In this document: positions 52,299 through 61,072 of the stretch, piece by piece
Position numbering within the stretch: position 1 is the first letter of the stretch
Layout: every line of letters begins with the position of its first letter
Source of the DNA: Enterobacteriaceae bacterium 89
GTDB taxonomy: Bacteria > Pseudomonadota > Gammaproteobacteria > Enterobacterales > Enterobacteriaceae
Assembly (NCBI GenBank): GCA_014156375.1
Contig: RQJH01000005.1
Span: 372,001-436,000 of the forward strand
Length of the DNA: 64,000 nt
Reading direction: 5' to 3'
Translations under genes and position numbers: made by a program
The notes under the pieces: generated by a model
What the model saw: only the letters and a program-made list of their open reading frames with translations
What the model was told of the DNA's origin: nothing
Database searches by the model: none

Positions 52299-53397
52299 AT
52301 GTTTGAAATTAATCCGGTAAAAAATCGCATTCAGGACCTCACGGAGCGCTCTGACGTTCTTAGGGGGTATCTTTGACTATGATGCCAAGAAAGAGCGTCT
52401 GGAAGAAGTAAACGCCGAGCTGGAACAGCCGGACGTGTGGAATGAACCCGAGCGCGCACAGGCGCTGGGTAAAGAGCGTTCCTCACTGGAAGCTATCGTT
52501 GATACGCTGGACCAGATGTCGCAGGGTCTGGACGACGTTTCCGGCCTGCTGGAGCTGGCCGTTGAAGCCGAAGACGAAGAGACTTTCAACGAAGCCGTCG
52601 CCGAACTCGATCAGCTTGAAGTGAAACTGGAACAGCTCGAATTCCGCCGCATGTTCTCTGGTGAATACGACAGCGCCGACTGCTATCTCGACATCCAGGC
52701 AGGTTCTGGCGGTACTGAAGCGCAGGACTGGGCCAGCATGCTGACCCGTATGTACCTGCGTTGGGCGGAAGCTCGCGGCTTCAAAACCGAGATTATCGAA
52801 GAGTCTGAAGGTGAAGTGGCTGGGCTGAAATCCGTCACCATCAAGATTATCGGCGACTACGCTTACGGCTGGTTGCGCACTGAAACCGGCGTTCATCGCC
52901 TGGTGCGTAAGAGCCCGTTTGACTCCGGCGGCCGCCGTCATACCTCTTTCAGCTCCGCGTTTGTGTACCCGGAAGTGGAAGACGATATCGACATCGAAAT
53001 CAATCCGGCCGATCTGCGCATCGACGTGTACCGCGCCTCTGGTGCCGGTGGTCAGCACGTTAACCGTACGGAATCTGCGGTACGTATTACCCACATTCCG
53101 ACCAACACGGTCACGCAGTGTCAGAACGACCGTTCGCAGCACAAGAACAAAGACCAGGCCATGAAGCAGATGAAAGCGAAGCTTTATGAACTGGAAATGC
53201 AGAAGAAAAATGCTGAGAAGCAGGCGATGGAAGACAACAAGTCCGACATCGGCTGGGGTAGCCAGATCCGCTCTTATGTGCTGGACGACTCCCGCATTAA
53301 AGATCTGCGTACTGGGGTGGAAACCCGCAACACCCAGGCCGTGCTTGACGGCAGCCTGGATCAATTTATCGAAGCAAGTTTGAAAGCAGGGTTATGA
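52299..53397 (+). CDS. prfB: Peptide chain release factor 2, with programmed +1 frameshift
   Basis: RF2 recognises UGA and UAA stops. The gene needs a +1 frameshift: the ATG frame reads 25 codons to an in-frame TGA (52374-52376), and the rest continues from GAC at 52375, giving 365 residues as in E. coli. The stop-recognition SPF tripeptide is in RKSPFDSGG and the catalytic GGQ in [11 protein letters not shown]. The residue equivalent to E. coli 246 is Ala (YRASGAGGQ), the more active form, not the Thr of K-12. Annotating only the second frame (from 52435) would miss the autoregulation. lysS follows 9 bp downstream. Confidence 0.97.
52362..52377 (+). other. RF2 programmed frameshift site
   Basis: AGGGGGTATCTTTGAC: an internal Shine-Dalgarno-like AGGGGG (52362-52367), 3 nt spacer, the slippery CTT codon and the UGA stop followed by C (weak termination context). 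The ribosome slips +1 when RF2 is scarce, so RF2 controls its own synthesis. The site is identical to the classical E. coli one. Confidence 0.97.
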
Positions 53398-53406
53398 GGA
53401 ACCAAA

Positions 53407-54924
53407 ATGTCTGAACAACAATCTCAGGGTGATGACGTAGTAGTTGATCTTAATAACGAACTGAAATCCCGTCGTGAGAAGCTGGCGGCACTGCGTGAGC
53501 AGGGCGTGGCTTTCCCGAACGATTTCCGTCGCGACCATACCTCCGACCAGCTGCACGCCGAATTCGATAGCAAAGAAAACGAAGAACTTGAAGATCTGAA
53601 CATCGAAGTGGCCGTTGCAGGCCGCATGATGACCCGTCGTATCATGGGTAAAGCGTCCTTCGTGACTCTGCAAGACGTGGGCGGCCGCATTCAGCTGTAC
53701 GTCGCGCGTGACGATTTGGCCGAAGGCGTTTACAACGAGCAGTTCAAAAAGTGGGATCTCGGCGATATCCTCGGCGCGAAAGGTAAGCTGTTTAAGACCA
53801 AAACTGGCGAGCTGTCCATTCACTGCACCGAGCTGCGCCTGCTGACTAAAGCCCTGCGCCCGCTGCCGGACAAATTCCACGGCCTGCAGGATCAGGAAGC
53901 TCGCTATCGCCAGCGCTACCTGGATCTCATCTCTAACGATGAATCCCGCAACACCTTCAAAATCCGCTCCCAGATCCTGGCCGGTATCCGCCAGTTCATG
54001 GTGGGCCGCGACTTTATGGAAGTGGAAACCCCAATGATGCAGGTGATCCCGGGTGGTGCTTCTGCACGTCCGTTCATCACACATCACAATGCCCTGGATA
54101 TGGACATGTACCTGCGTATCGCGCCGGAACTGTACCTGAAACGTCTGGTGGTGGGTGGCTTCGACCGCGTATTCGAAATCAACCGTAACTTCCGTAACGA
54201 AGGTATATCCGTTCGTCATAACCCAGAGTTCACCATGATGGAACTCTACATGGCGTACGCGGATTATAAAGACCTGATCGAGCTGACCGAATCCCTGTTC
54301 CGTACTCTGGCGCAGAACATTCTGGGCAACACTCAGGTTCCTTACGGCGATCAGACCTTCGATTTCGGTAAGCCGTTTGAGAAGCTGACCATGCGCGAAG
54401 CTATCAAAAAATACCGTCCGGAAACCAACATGGCTGACCTGGACAACTTCGATGCTGCGAAAGCCATTGCTGCTGCAATCGGTATCAAAGTTGAGAAGAG
54501 CTGGGGCCTGGGCCGCGTAGTTACCGAGATCTTCGAAGAAGTGGCGGAAGCGCATCTGATCCAGCCTACCTTCATCACTGAATACCCGGCAGAAGTGTCT
54601 CCGCTGGCGCGTCGTAATGACGTGAACCCGGAAATCACTGACCGCTTTGAATTCTTCATCGGCGGCCGTGAAATCGGTAACGGCTTCAGCGAGCTGAACG
54701 ATGCGGAAGATCAGGCTCAGCGCTTCCAGGATCAGGTTGATGCGAAAGCAGCAGGCGATGACGAAGCGATGTTCTACGACGAAGACTACGTGACAGCACT
54801 GGAACACGGTCTGCCGCCAACTGCGGGTCTGGGCATCGGTATCGACCGTATGGTTATGCTGTTCACCAACAGCCACACCATCCGCGACGTGATCCTGTTC
54901 CCGGCGATGCGCCCGGTAAAATAA
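53407..54924 (+). CDS. lysS: Lysyl-tRNA synthetase
   Basis: Class II aminoacyl-tRNA synthetase, 505 residues as in E. coli. N-terminal OB-fold anticodon-binding domain (about 65-150) and class II motifs: motif 2 [18 protein letters not shown] and motif 3 [13 protein letters not shown] near the C-terminus. It forms the prfB-lysS operon. The opposite strand has a 526-codon open frame over the same bases, which is a codon-bias shadow. Confidence 0.98.
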   Translation: MSEQQSQGDDVVVDLNNELKSRREKLAALREQGVAFPNDFRRDHTSDQLHAEFDSKENEELEDLNIEVAVAGRMMTRRIMGKASFVTLQDVGGRIQLYVARDDLAEGVYNEQFKKWDLGDILGAKGKLFKTKTGELSIHCTELRLLTKALRPLPDKFHGLQDQEARYRQRYLDLISNDESRNTFKIRSQILAGIRQFMVGRDFMEVETPMMQVIPGGASARPFITHHNALDMDMYLRIAPELYLKRLVVGGFDRVFEINRNFRNEGISVRHNPEFTMMELYMAYADYKDLIELTESLFRTLAQNILGNTQVPYGDQTFDFGKPFEKLTMREAIKKYRPETNMADLDNFDAAKAIAAAIGIKVEKSWGLGRVVTEIFEEVAEAHLIQPTFITEYPAEVSPLARRNDVNPEITDRFEFFIGGREIGNGFSELNDAEDQAQRFQDQVDAKAAGDDEAMFYDEDYVTALEHGLPPTAGLGIGIDRMVMLFTNSHTIRDVILFPAMRPVK

Positions 54925-54958
54925 GTTTGATCGACAGGGGTTAATCACCCCGGTTAAA

Positions 54959-54994
54959 AACCCGGTTGGCAACTTGTTGCAGCCGGGTTTTTTT
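54959..54994 (+). terminator. lysS terminator
   Basis: AACCCGG (54959-54965) pairs with CCGGGTT (54983-54989), followed by a seven-base T run (54988-54994). Ends prfB-lysS. Confidence 0.85.
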
Positions 54995-55110
54995 ATGGCG
55001 GATGCCTTCCTTTTTCAGACAATCCGTGAGGATAGCGCACAGGAAACATTGGCTTCCCGGCAGGGGCTGCTATCATAGAGTGCCCGATTCACGCTCACCG
55101 AGGAGTTGTT

Positions 55111-55854
55111 TTGCTAGCAGGACGCCTGAACATTCACCCCTTCCGCCTTATCGTCTGTCTGATCCTGGGACTGATGCTGGCTGGCTGTTCCAGCAATTCA
55201 TCAGATTCGGATGGCGCGACCTACACCGTGAAACGGGGCGATACGCTGTACGCTATTTCCCGTAAAACAGGCACCAGCATCAAAGATCTGGCCCGTCTTA
55301 ACGGCATTTCGCCGCCTTACACGATTGAGGTTGGGCAGCGTCTGAAGGTGAACGGCACAAGCGGCTCCGGCAGTAAAAAATCAACCGGTAAGAGCAGCAA
55401 CACCCGCACGGCGAAAGTCACGCCGTCTGCTGCGGTACCGCAGTCCTCATGGCCACCGGTTGGGCAGCGCTGCTGGCGCTGGCCGACAAGCGGCAAAGTT
55501 GTGCTGCCGTACTCCACCGCCGATGGCGGGAATAAAGGCATCGATATCGCCGGATCCCGTGGGCAGCCGGTTTATGCGTCTGGCTCGGGCAAAGTGGTGT
55601 ACGTCGGCAACCAGCTGCGCGGCTACGGTAATCTGATCATGATTAAGCACAGTGAGGATTACATCACGGCGTACGCCCACAACGACAAGATGATGGTCAA
55701 CAACGGTCAGTCGGTGAAAATCGGCCAGCAGATTGCCACTATGGGCAACAGCGATGCGGATTCCGTGAAGCTGCACTTCCAGATCCGCTACCGTGCAACC
55801 GCCATCGATCCGCTGCGCTATCTGCCGCCGCAGGGCAGTAAGCCTAAGTGTTAA
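55111..55854 (+). CDS. actS: LysM/LytM amidase-activator lipoprotein
   Basis: ActS (YgeR), an outer-membrane lipoprotein that activates peptidoglycan amidases. 247 residues: signal peptide with lipobox LAGC, a LysM domain (YTVKRGDTLYAISRKTG, about 38-82), a Ser/Lys/Thr-rich linker and a C-terminal LytM (M23) domain. The LytM domain is degenerate: the first zinc His is replaced in GGNKGIDIAG and only one His remains in LHFQIR, as expected for an activator rather than an enzyme. The start is TTG 55111 behind AGGAG. In K-12 many genes separate lysS from this locus; here it follows lysS directly. Confidence 0.92.
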   Translation: MLAGRLNIHPFRLIVCLILGLMLAGCSSNSSDSDGATYTVKRGDTLYAISRKTGTSIKDLARLNGISPPYTIEVGQRLKVNGTSGSGSKKSTGKSSNTRTAKVTPSAAVPQSSWPPVGQRCWRWPTSGKVVLPYSTADGGNKGIDIAGSRGQPVYASGSGKVVYVGNQLRGYGNLIMIKHSEDYITAYAHNDKMMVNNGQSVKIGQQIATMGNSDADSVKLHFQIRYRATAIDPLRYLPPQGSKPKC

Positions 55855-55889
55855 AAGGCGTTTTTTTCACCAGTCGGTAAGCTGAAGGC

Positions 55890-55917
55890 TTGTCAGAGAG
55901 GGCATTAGGTTTATAAT
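55890..55917 (+). promoter_or_regulatory. glyU promoter
   Basis: TTGTCA (55890-55895), 16-bp spacer, TATAAT (55912-55917). Transcription would start near 55924, 9 bp before the mature tRNA. Confidence 0.75.
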
Positions 55918-55932
55918 GCTCTCTCACCCTAA

Positions 55933-56006
55933 GCGGGCGTAGTTCAATGGTAGAACGAGAGCTTCCCAAGCTCTATACGAGGGTTCGATTCCCTTCGCCC
56001 GCTCCA
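55933..56006 (+). tRNA. glyU: tRNA-Gly (anticodon CCC)
   Basis: A 74-nt tRNA with encoded CCA. Acceptor stem GCGGGCG/CGCCCGC closes it, the D-arm holds AGTTCAATGGTAGAA, the anticodon loop TTCCCAA places CCC at 55965-55967, and the T arm GAGGGTTCGATTCCC follows. It reads GGG glycine codons. glyU is a known attachment site for islands in enterobacteria, and the DNA after it here is accessory; no copy of its 3' end and no integrase gene are seen within the window. Confidence 0.98.
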
Positions 56007-56283
56007 GAATCTTTCTTCCCTTCTTTGTCATTCCTCGGCTGAAAAAATTATTCAAATTTCTGGTTATTAGAAGGTCGCGCTCTGTCAGTGCTTCGCTCAC
56101 GCTCCTAACGGTGCATGAGCCCTCCTGCGATCTCTCTGATAATCTGATGAGGTTACCGCGCGCTGCTTATCTCCTAACCACTAACGGGACTTTATGTCTT
56201 CTATTGCCTAAAATCATAGGGTTATATGAGCAGGACTTGAGCAATAACCTAAGATTAATATTGGTTGTAGGTGAGGGCAGAAA

Positions 56284-57009
56284 ATGTCAGAAAAATCTAA
56301 ACGAACATATAAGTATGGGGATAAACCTATAAGAATAACCACTGTGCAAGTCGTCGCAGAACACTTCGGCGGTGCTGCAACGGCTAATCAAGTAGATGAT
56401 TACCTCAAAGAGTTATTTCCGCACTATAAAGACGATACTCGTCTTAATCTCATCGTTAACACGGTTAACTGCAATCGGAGTTATTGGAGTTTCAACAAAA
56501 CAGCCAGGCGAACCGATGATGTAACCCACCGTCATCACCAGTATGATCGATTATTCAAGCGAGGGAACATTTTTGAAATATATGAACCCTCAGTTCATGG
56601 CATTTGGGAGTTGTATCAGGATCAACAAGGCAAATGGTGTTACCGCAAGGTAAAATCTGAGTTTGAAAAGGCTGTTAATGCTGCGTCAGAACTTCTCCCA
56701 TCAGAACGCAAAGAAATTTTGGAGGCTGAGAGTAAAACTCCTGCGTTAATCGAGGTAACAATGCGAGTTTATAAGCGAAGCCCCTATGTAGTTGCTGAGG
56801 TTCTTTTAAGGGCTAATGGCAAGTGTCAAAGTTGTAAGAGTAACGCCCCTTTCCTCAAAGAGGACGGCACACCATTTCTTGAGGTCCATCACATTGAGTG
56901 GCTTTCTAACGGCGGTGAGGATTCTGTTGAAAATGCCATTGCATTATGCCCGAACTGTCACCGGCAGGCTCATTATGGCATTTTGGCGTTGATGCCAGTT
57001 AACAAATAA
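56284..57009 (+). CDS. HNH endonuclease, McrA-like C-terminal domain
   Basis: A 241-residue protein. Its C-terminal 70 residues are a zinc HNH nuclease: C181-x2-C184, then LEVHHIEWLSNGG (H202/H203), N217 and C222-x2-C225-H226. The arrangement (GKCQSC ... FLEVHHIE ... LCPNCHRQAH) resembles restriction enzymes of the McrA group that cut modified DNA. The N-terminal part (about 1-125) has a folded, charged, winged-helix-like look that I do not recognise and could be the DNA- or base-recognition domain. No methylase neighbour, so a stand-alone modification-dependent or phage-defence nuclease is a fair guess. The DNA is more AT-rich than the backbone. A GAGGG ribosome site precedes the ATG; the 277 bp back to glyU hold no credible gene. 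Confidence 0.85.
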   Translation: MSEKSKRTYKYGDKPIRITTVQVVAEHFGGAATANQVDDYLKELFPHYKDDTRLNLIVNTVNCNRSYWSFNKTARRTDDVTHRHHQYDRLFKRGNIFEIYEPSVHGIWELYQDQQGKWCYRKVKSEFEKAVNAASELLPSERKEILEAESKTPALIEVTMRVYKRSPYVVAEVLLRANGKCQSCKSNAPFLKEDGTPFLEVHHIEWLSNGGEDSVENAIALCPNCHRQAHYGILALMPVNK

Positions 57010-57114
57010 ACCTGTATCTTACTATGGCCTGTCGTGGTTTACTGAATTTGGCCACGTCACTGTAGGCTTTGTAGATTATATAGTCTGAAACCAGACTTTA
57101 TCTAGGTAAAGATT

Positions 57115-57145
57115 TTGACACACTCTGATTGCAAGAGAGTATGAT
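57115..57145 (+). promoter_or_regulatory. Candidate promoter with overlapping TGATCA repeats
   Basis: A perfect TTGACA (57115-57120) and TATGAT (57140-57145) are separated by 19 bp, slightly long. TGATCATTGATCA (57142-57154) overlaps the -10 end and contains two copies of the self-complementary TGATCA, a possible operator. It lies 36 bp before the ATG at 57181. Confidence 0.4.
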
Positions 57146-57180
57146 CATTGATCACTTTCGAATAATAGGGAATTCTCATC

Positions 57181-57831
57181 ATGGATAGTGCAAAGGATTT
57201 GGCAAGGGAGATGCTCTCAGCATTGGATTTACAAGATGAAGGAATGTTAGTTGCCTATTTAAAGGGTTTTGCTAATTTCCCAGTAAACCTGTATTTCCTC
57301 GGTTATGATTTCATCCACACCGATGACAGACGGCAAAACATGGACGATAACATGAGGATTGCGGAGCTTGTCAAGCGCGCTACATCCAAGAAGCATATCA
57401 ACTTCGTTGCGCAAGCGGTGAACGTATTCATTGATGATTTTATGCAGCATGTAAACATGGCAGACCTTGCAAAGAAAGTTGCAGAGGACACAATAGCCTC
57501 AACACTGGGAAGCTATACTTTTGGTGAGTTGATGGGGTTAAAAATAGGGGAGTTAATCTCTTCGCGGATCACTGTATCAATCGCTTTTAGTATGTCTGTC
57601 AGCACTCTGTTAATGATTGGCGGGGGGGCATCAATGGCGATACATGCCTCAAGATTCCTCAAAATAAGCAACTACGACGTATACCGAAAGTTACGAGATC
57701 TCGGAGACTTGGATCTGCTTTATTTCGCTATTCGGGACAGGGTTGAACCTTTCGAGACAGCAACCAAACTTTCAAGAAGCAACCCTGTGCTCTTTAATCA
57801 GGCTATAGAGCATTTCTTCAAAGGCTCGTAA
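57181..57831 (+). CDS. Unknown 216-aa protein with hydrophobic mid-section
   Basis: I do not recognise the family. The N-terminal half is helical and charged, with a Phe/Asn-rich stretch KGFANFPVNLYFLGYDFIH near residue 28. Residues about 131-160 (ITVSIAFSMSVSTLLMIGGG and on) are hydrophobic and Gly/Ser-rich, enough for one or two membrane passes, and the C-terminal 55 residues are again charged and helical. No signal peptide. Its stop lies 4 bp from the stop of a small membrane protein on the other strand. Such a convergent pair recalls pore-forming bacteriocin/immunity gene layouts, but the hydrophobic part is not C-terminal as in colicins, so this is only a suggestion. Low GC marks it as acquired DNA. 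Confidence 0.7.
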   Translation: MDSAKDLAREMLSALDLQDEGMLVAYLKGFANFPVNLYFLGYDFIHTDDRRQNMDDNMRIAELVKRATSKKHINFVAQAVNVFIDDFMQHVNMADLAKKVAEDTIASTLGSYTFGELMGLKIGELISSRITVSIAFSMSVSTLLMIGGGASMAIHASRFLKISNYDVYRKLRDLGDLDLLYFAIRDRVEPFETATKLSRSNPVLFNQAIEHFFKGS

Positions 57832-57835
57832 GCCC

Positions 57836-58051
57836 TTATTTTTTTGTCTGTCGATACAGTAGCCAGGAGATCAGCCCCATAATGATTGTGAACGTCCAGC
57901 GTCCCAAAATGAACATATAAGCAGATTTATCACCGAGAGAATCGGGAAAAGCACTGAACATGAGGGACACGTTAGAAGCGGCTGATGTTATAGCAAGAAG
58001 TGCGGATAATATGATCCCTATCCAAATCAGGAAAGTAAGTAGTCTTTTCAT
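57836..58051 (-). CDS. Small two-helix membrane protein
   Basis: A 71-residue protein, starting at the ATG 58051 (MKRLLTFLIWIG) with AAGGAAA upstream; a longer frame to 58069 would need a TTG. Two transmembrane helices are clear: about residues 4-30 and 48-66, with a polar loop between and a basic tail RQTKK. It is convergent with the unknown 216-aa gene, stops 4 bp apart. Possible immunity or partner protein; function unknown. An overlapping out-of-frame reading (57972-58187) is not supported. Confidence 0.6.
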   Translation of the reverse strand: MKRLLTFLIWIGIILSALLAITSAASNVSLMFSAFPDSLGDKSAYMFILGRWTFTIIMGLISWLLYRQTKK

Positions 58052-58294
58052 TCGTGATTTCCTTATCAATCATCTGGTTTACCACGTAGCGAGTGTACTT
58101 AATCGTCAATGGCGAGTAAACGAGCAGCTCTAGCAAAGCCCTTATAGGTACAATCAAAATCCCCTGATTTTCAACCGTTCTCATCAATTATCCCGATTTC
58201 CGCAATACTGATTCAAGCTGCGAGCGGATTGTCTTATTTGCAGCTGACCGCCATAGTCACAGCGCTTGTTCTGAACAATCTGCGGAGGCGAACT

Positions 58295-58912
58295 ATGTCT
58301 TACAACTTTCTCAATATTGCTGCCACGCCGGATGTCAGGGCTGTTCAGGCGGAGATGGGCACGGCGGGCATGTGGCCTGAACCAGGTAAAGTTGTTGAAC
58401 CTTCAGCTCTTGGTCCGCATGAAAAGGACTTCATTAGCGAACGCGATAGTTTCTATATGGCGACGGTGTCGGAAACCGGCTGGCCGTACGTGCAGCATCG
58501 CGGTGGACCAATGGGGTTTCTTCATGTGCTGGATGATCAGACGTTAGCTTTTGCCGATTTCCGGGGTAATTTGCAGTACATCACCGCAGGAAATTTGCGT
58601 GGCAGCGATCGCGCCTGCTTATTCCTGATGGACTATACCCGCCGCCGTCGGCTGAAAATTTACGCCACGGTCTCTCTGGCTGGCGCTGATGAAAGTCTGG
58701 CGCTGAAGGAGAAGTGGGCCGCAGAAAATTATCGTGCGGTGACCGAAAGGATTTATCTCCTTAACGTGGTGGCATTTGACTGGAACTGTCCGCAGCATAT
58801 TGTTCCTCGTTATACCTTTGAGCAATTAAAAGCACACATTGAACCCGTTATGCAGCGCCTTGAAGAGCTTGAAGCGGAAAATGCTGCGCTTAGACAACGT
58901 CTGCAGGAGTGA
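58295..58912 (+). CDS. Pyridoxamine 5'-phosphate oxidase-family flavin protein
   Basis: A 205-residue protein of the FMN-binding split-barrel (PNPOx-like) superfamily. The barrel begins near residue 45 (DSFYMATVSETGWPYVQHRG) and includes DQTLAFADFRGN and the dimer-interface SDRACLFLMDYTRRRRLK. A C-terminal helical coiled segment follows (RLEELEAENAALRQRLQE). Members reduce or bind flavins, heme or F420-like cofactors; the substrate is not known. ATG at 58295 with GGAGG 6 bp upstream. The LysR gene 84 bp downstream on the same strand may regulate it. Confidence 0.85.
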   Translation: MSYNFLNIAATPDVRAVQAEMGTAGMWPEPGKVVEPSALGPHEKDFISERDSFYMATVSETGWPYVQHRGGPMGFLHVLDDQTLAFADFRGNLQYITAGNLRGSDRACLFLMDYTRRRRLKIYATVSLAGADESLALKEKWAAENYRAVTERIYLLNVVAFDWNCPQHIVPRYTFEQLKAHIEPVMQRLEELEAENAALRQRLQE

Positions 58913-58996
58913 TGCGATGAGCGGTGCCGGAACTGGACTTGCCAGCCCAACGGTGGTGTATTGGGTGCAGACACCATTTTATTAACCGGGAAGAGT

Positions 58997-59914
58997 ATGG
59001 ATCGTTTTGAAGCGATGAACCTGCTGGTGATGATTGCGGACAAAGGCAGTATGTCCGCCGTCTCCAGGGAGACAGGGGCTTCACTGACGGCAGTGAGTCG
59101 TAAAATTGCCGATCTGGAAAAGCTGATTGGAGTTCGTCTGCTGATCCGCACAACGCGTAAGCTCACCCTGACGGAAGCCGGGATAGCCTATGTTTCTGCG
59201 GCCAGAAATATTCTTGAAGCTGTTGAGAATGCGGAAAAAATAGCGGCTGGTGAATATCTCACGCCTAAAGGCGAGCTGGTGATCACCGCGCCCACTATGT
59301 TTGGGCGGCTGCATCTGCTGCCGGTGATAAACCGCTTTCTTGCCCGCTGGCCGGAGATTAACGTTCGCTTATTGCTAAGCAATCGTAATATCGATCTTAT
59401 CGAAGAGCATGTGGATTTGGCGGTGCGAATTGGCAAACTTCCGGACAGCTCAACGGTGGCCATTCAGCTTGGCGAAATGCGAACGGTAACCTGCGCTCAT
59501 CCTTCGCTGTTGGCACGTCACGGTTGCCCTGAGCATCCTCTCGCTTTGAGTTCGTTTCCCTGTATCAATATTGAAAACCCAATGCCCGTTGCAGGTTGGT
59601 ACTATTCCCAGGAGGGGAATGAGAGAGGCGTGCAGGTGCCGGTCACTCCCCGGCTGACGGTCACAACGCCAGAGGCGGCAATTGATGCGGCAACCACCGC
59701 GACCGGCGTCGTCAGAGTGCTGCATTACCAGGCCGCTGAAGGGATCCGCCACGGCAATTTGCAGGTGATTCTGCAAAACTTCGAGCCGCAGCCGGTACCC
59801 GTTAGCCTTATCTATCCTTCACGTGGGCCGACGCCGCTGAAAGTGCGTAAGTTTATCGATTTCACCGTTCCGGCACTGCGTGACGATCTTCGTGTCATTT
59901 CGAGCCAGAACTGA
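58997..59914 (+). CDS. LysR-family transcriptional regulator
   Basis: A 305-residue LysR protein of the CrgA/DsdC-like group: winged helix at residues about 1-60 (MDRFEAMNLLVMIADKGSMS, ASLTAVSRKIADLEKLIG) and a periplasmic-binding-fold effector domain (about 90-295). The ATG at 58997 follows GGGAAGAG; the frame to 58961 is leader. It shares strand with the PNPOx-like gene and is convergent with the DNA glycosylase gene. Likely local regulator; effector unknown. Confidence 0.9.
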   Translation: MDRFEAMNLLVMIADKGSMSAVSRETGASLTAVSRKIADLEKLIGVRLLIRTTRKLTLTEAGIAYVSAARNILEAVENAEKIAAGEYLTPKGELVITAPTMFGRLHLLPVINRFLARWPEINVRLLLSNRNIDLIEEHVDLAVRIGKLPDSSTVAIQLGEMRTVTCAHPSLLARHGCPEHPLALSSFPCINIENPMPVAGWYYSQEGNERGVQVPVTPRLTVTTPEAAIDAATTATGVVRVLHYQAAEGIRHGNLQVILQNFEPQPVPVSLIYPSRGPTPLKVRKFIDFTVPALRDDLRVISSQN

Positions 59915-59935
59915 AAAATTCGTGTTCGACGGCAT

Positions 59936-60529
59936 TCAGCCGGTAAAGCGCCACGGGAAGTCTACAGCCTCTTCGGCATAGGCAATGCCAATACGTTTAC
60001 TGGAGACAATCTCCGCCACGCTTTTTTCAAAATGCTCAATGGTGTCGCAGACGTAGATCCTGTCTCCGGTCAGAGGCAGATTATCAAAAGATCGGTTGAT
60101 GCCCATCGCCAGGCAGAGTTTCCCCGGCCCGTCTGAAAGTTTCCTGATTTGCGCCCGGCTCATGTCTCCGGCCGGAAGGCCATAGCGCAGATCAGCAGCC
60201 AGTTCGATGCCAGCAACAATCTCGACGCCGCGTATCAGCACCGCAGCGGCTTTATTTTCCTGCCCGGTAACGATATTAAAACAGTCATACATCCCGTAGA
60301 TCCGATACACATGGGCGATGCCTCCGGCTTTGTAGAGCGGTTCATTGCGGGGAGTGCGGCGATCGCCCCAGGCATGACAGGCTTTGTCGGTTTCGCCGTC
60401 ATAGGCTTCAACCTCGTTGATCCTGCCGATAATGCGCCCGGATGGCGTCTGATGAACTAAATAGCAGCCCACCAGATCGCGGGCCACGCTGACGACATGC
60501 CTGTCGTAAAAAGGCAGTTCCAGTTTCAT
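59936..60529 (-). CDS. 3-methyladenine DNA glycosylase (AAG/MPG family)
   Basis: A 197-residue single-domain glycosylase of the Aag/MPG fold, which excises alkylated and deaminated purines (3-methyladenine, hypoxanthine, ethenoadenine). Diagnostic stretches: NEVEAYDGETDKACHAWGD with the catalytic Glu/Asp region, the intercalating-Tyr segment AHVYRIYGMYDCFNIVT, and the C-terminal RIGIAYAEEAVDFPWRF. E. coli uses unrelated Tag and AlkA, so this is an accessory repair enzyme. It lies 4 bp after the NTF2-like gene, so they are co-transcribed. Confidence 0.9.
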   Translation of the reverse strand: MKLELPFYDRHVVSVARDLVGCYLVHQTPSGRIIGRINEVEAYDGETDKACHAWGDRRTPRNEPLYKAGGIAHVYRIYGMYDCFNIVTGQENKAAAVLIRGVEIVAGIELAADLRYGLPAGDMSRAQIRKLSDGPGKLCLAMGINRSFDNLPLTGDRIYVCDTIEHFEKSVAEIVSSKRIGIAYAEEAVDFPWRFTG

Positions 60530-60533
60530 GGCC

Positions 60534-61004
60534 TTATAGCCCTAAATCAGACAAACCGGGATGATCGTCCGGACGGCGACCCTGCGGCCAGTGAAACAGG
60601 CGTTCACTCTCCTGAATCGGTTTGTCGTTGATGCAGGCAAAACGCTTCAGCATCAGCCCGGCCTCATTGAACTCCCAGTCCTCATTGCCATATGAGCGAT
60701 ACCAGTTCTCCTGTTCATCGCACCATTCATAGGCGAAACGCACTGCAATCCTGTTGTCCGTATAGCTCCATAGCTCTTTGATTAACCGATACTGCTGTTC
60801 CTTCGCCCACTTGCTCTCCAGAAATTCGACAATCGCTTCACGGCCCTGTAGCTCCTGGACACGGTTCCGCCAGACACTGTCTGTGGTGTAGGCCAGACAG
60901 ACTTTTTTGGCATCGCGACTGTTCCAACCGTCTTCGGCGGCACGCACTTTTTGCTTAGCGGTATCAAGGTCGAAAGGAGGGAAGGGGGCTCTTGCTTCTT
61001 GCAT
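60534..61004 (-). CDS. DUF1348 / NTF2-like protein
   Basis: A 156-residue protein of the nuclear-transport-factor-2-like DUF1348 family. Hallmarks: [19 protein letters not shown] at the N-terminus, the central WRNR and VRFAYEW segments, [14 protein letters not shown] and the Pro/Gly-rich end [15 protein letters not shown]. The fold forms a cone-shaped pocket often binding small molecules; no function is known for this family. Sits between the CMD-like and glycosylase genes in a leftward run. Confidence 0.88.
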   Translation of the reverse strand: MQEARAPFPPFDLDTAKQKVRAAEDGWNSRDAKKVCLAYTTDSVWRNRVQELQGREAIVEFLESKWAKEQQYRLIKELWSYTDNRIAVRFAYEWCDEQENWYRSYGNEDWEFNEAGLMLKRFACINDKPIQESERLFHWPQGRRPDDHPGLSDLGL

Positions 61005-61072
61005 GACAGATTTCCTCTTTAAGGGGGTTCTTTCTGGCCAGCAGTAACTGGCCAGATATTGCGTTGACTCGA

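Noticed and set aside
53392..54972. A 526-codon open frame on the minus strand covering all of lysS
   Set aside because: It mirrors lysS codon by codon; the plus strand encodes a full lysyl-tRNA synthetase of exact length. A codon-bias shadow.
56111..56332. A 73-codon frame between glyU and the HNH gene
   Set aside because: Overlaps the HNH start out of frame, no ribosome site and no recognisable product.
57083..57097. GTCTG-AAAC-CAGAC hairpin after the HNH gene as a terminator
   Set aside because: Stem of only 5-6 bp with a poor T-tract; too weak to call.
57972..58187. A 71-codon minus-strand frame overlapping the small membrane protein
   Set aside because: Out of frame with the better candidate, no good ribosome site and no hydrophobic pattern that makes sense.
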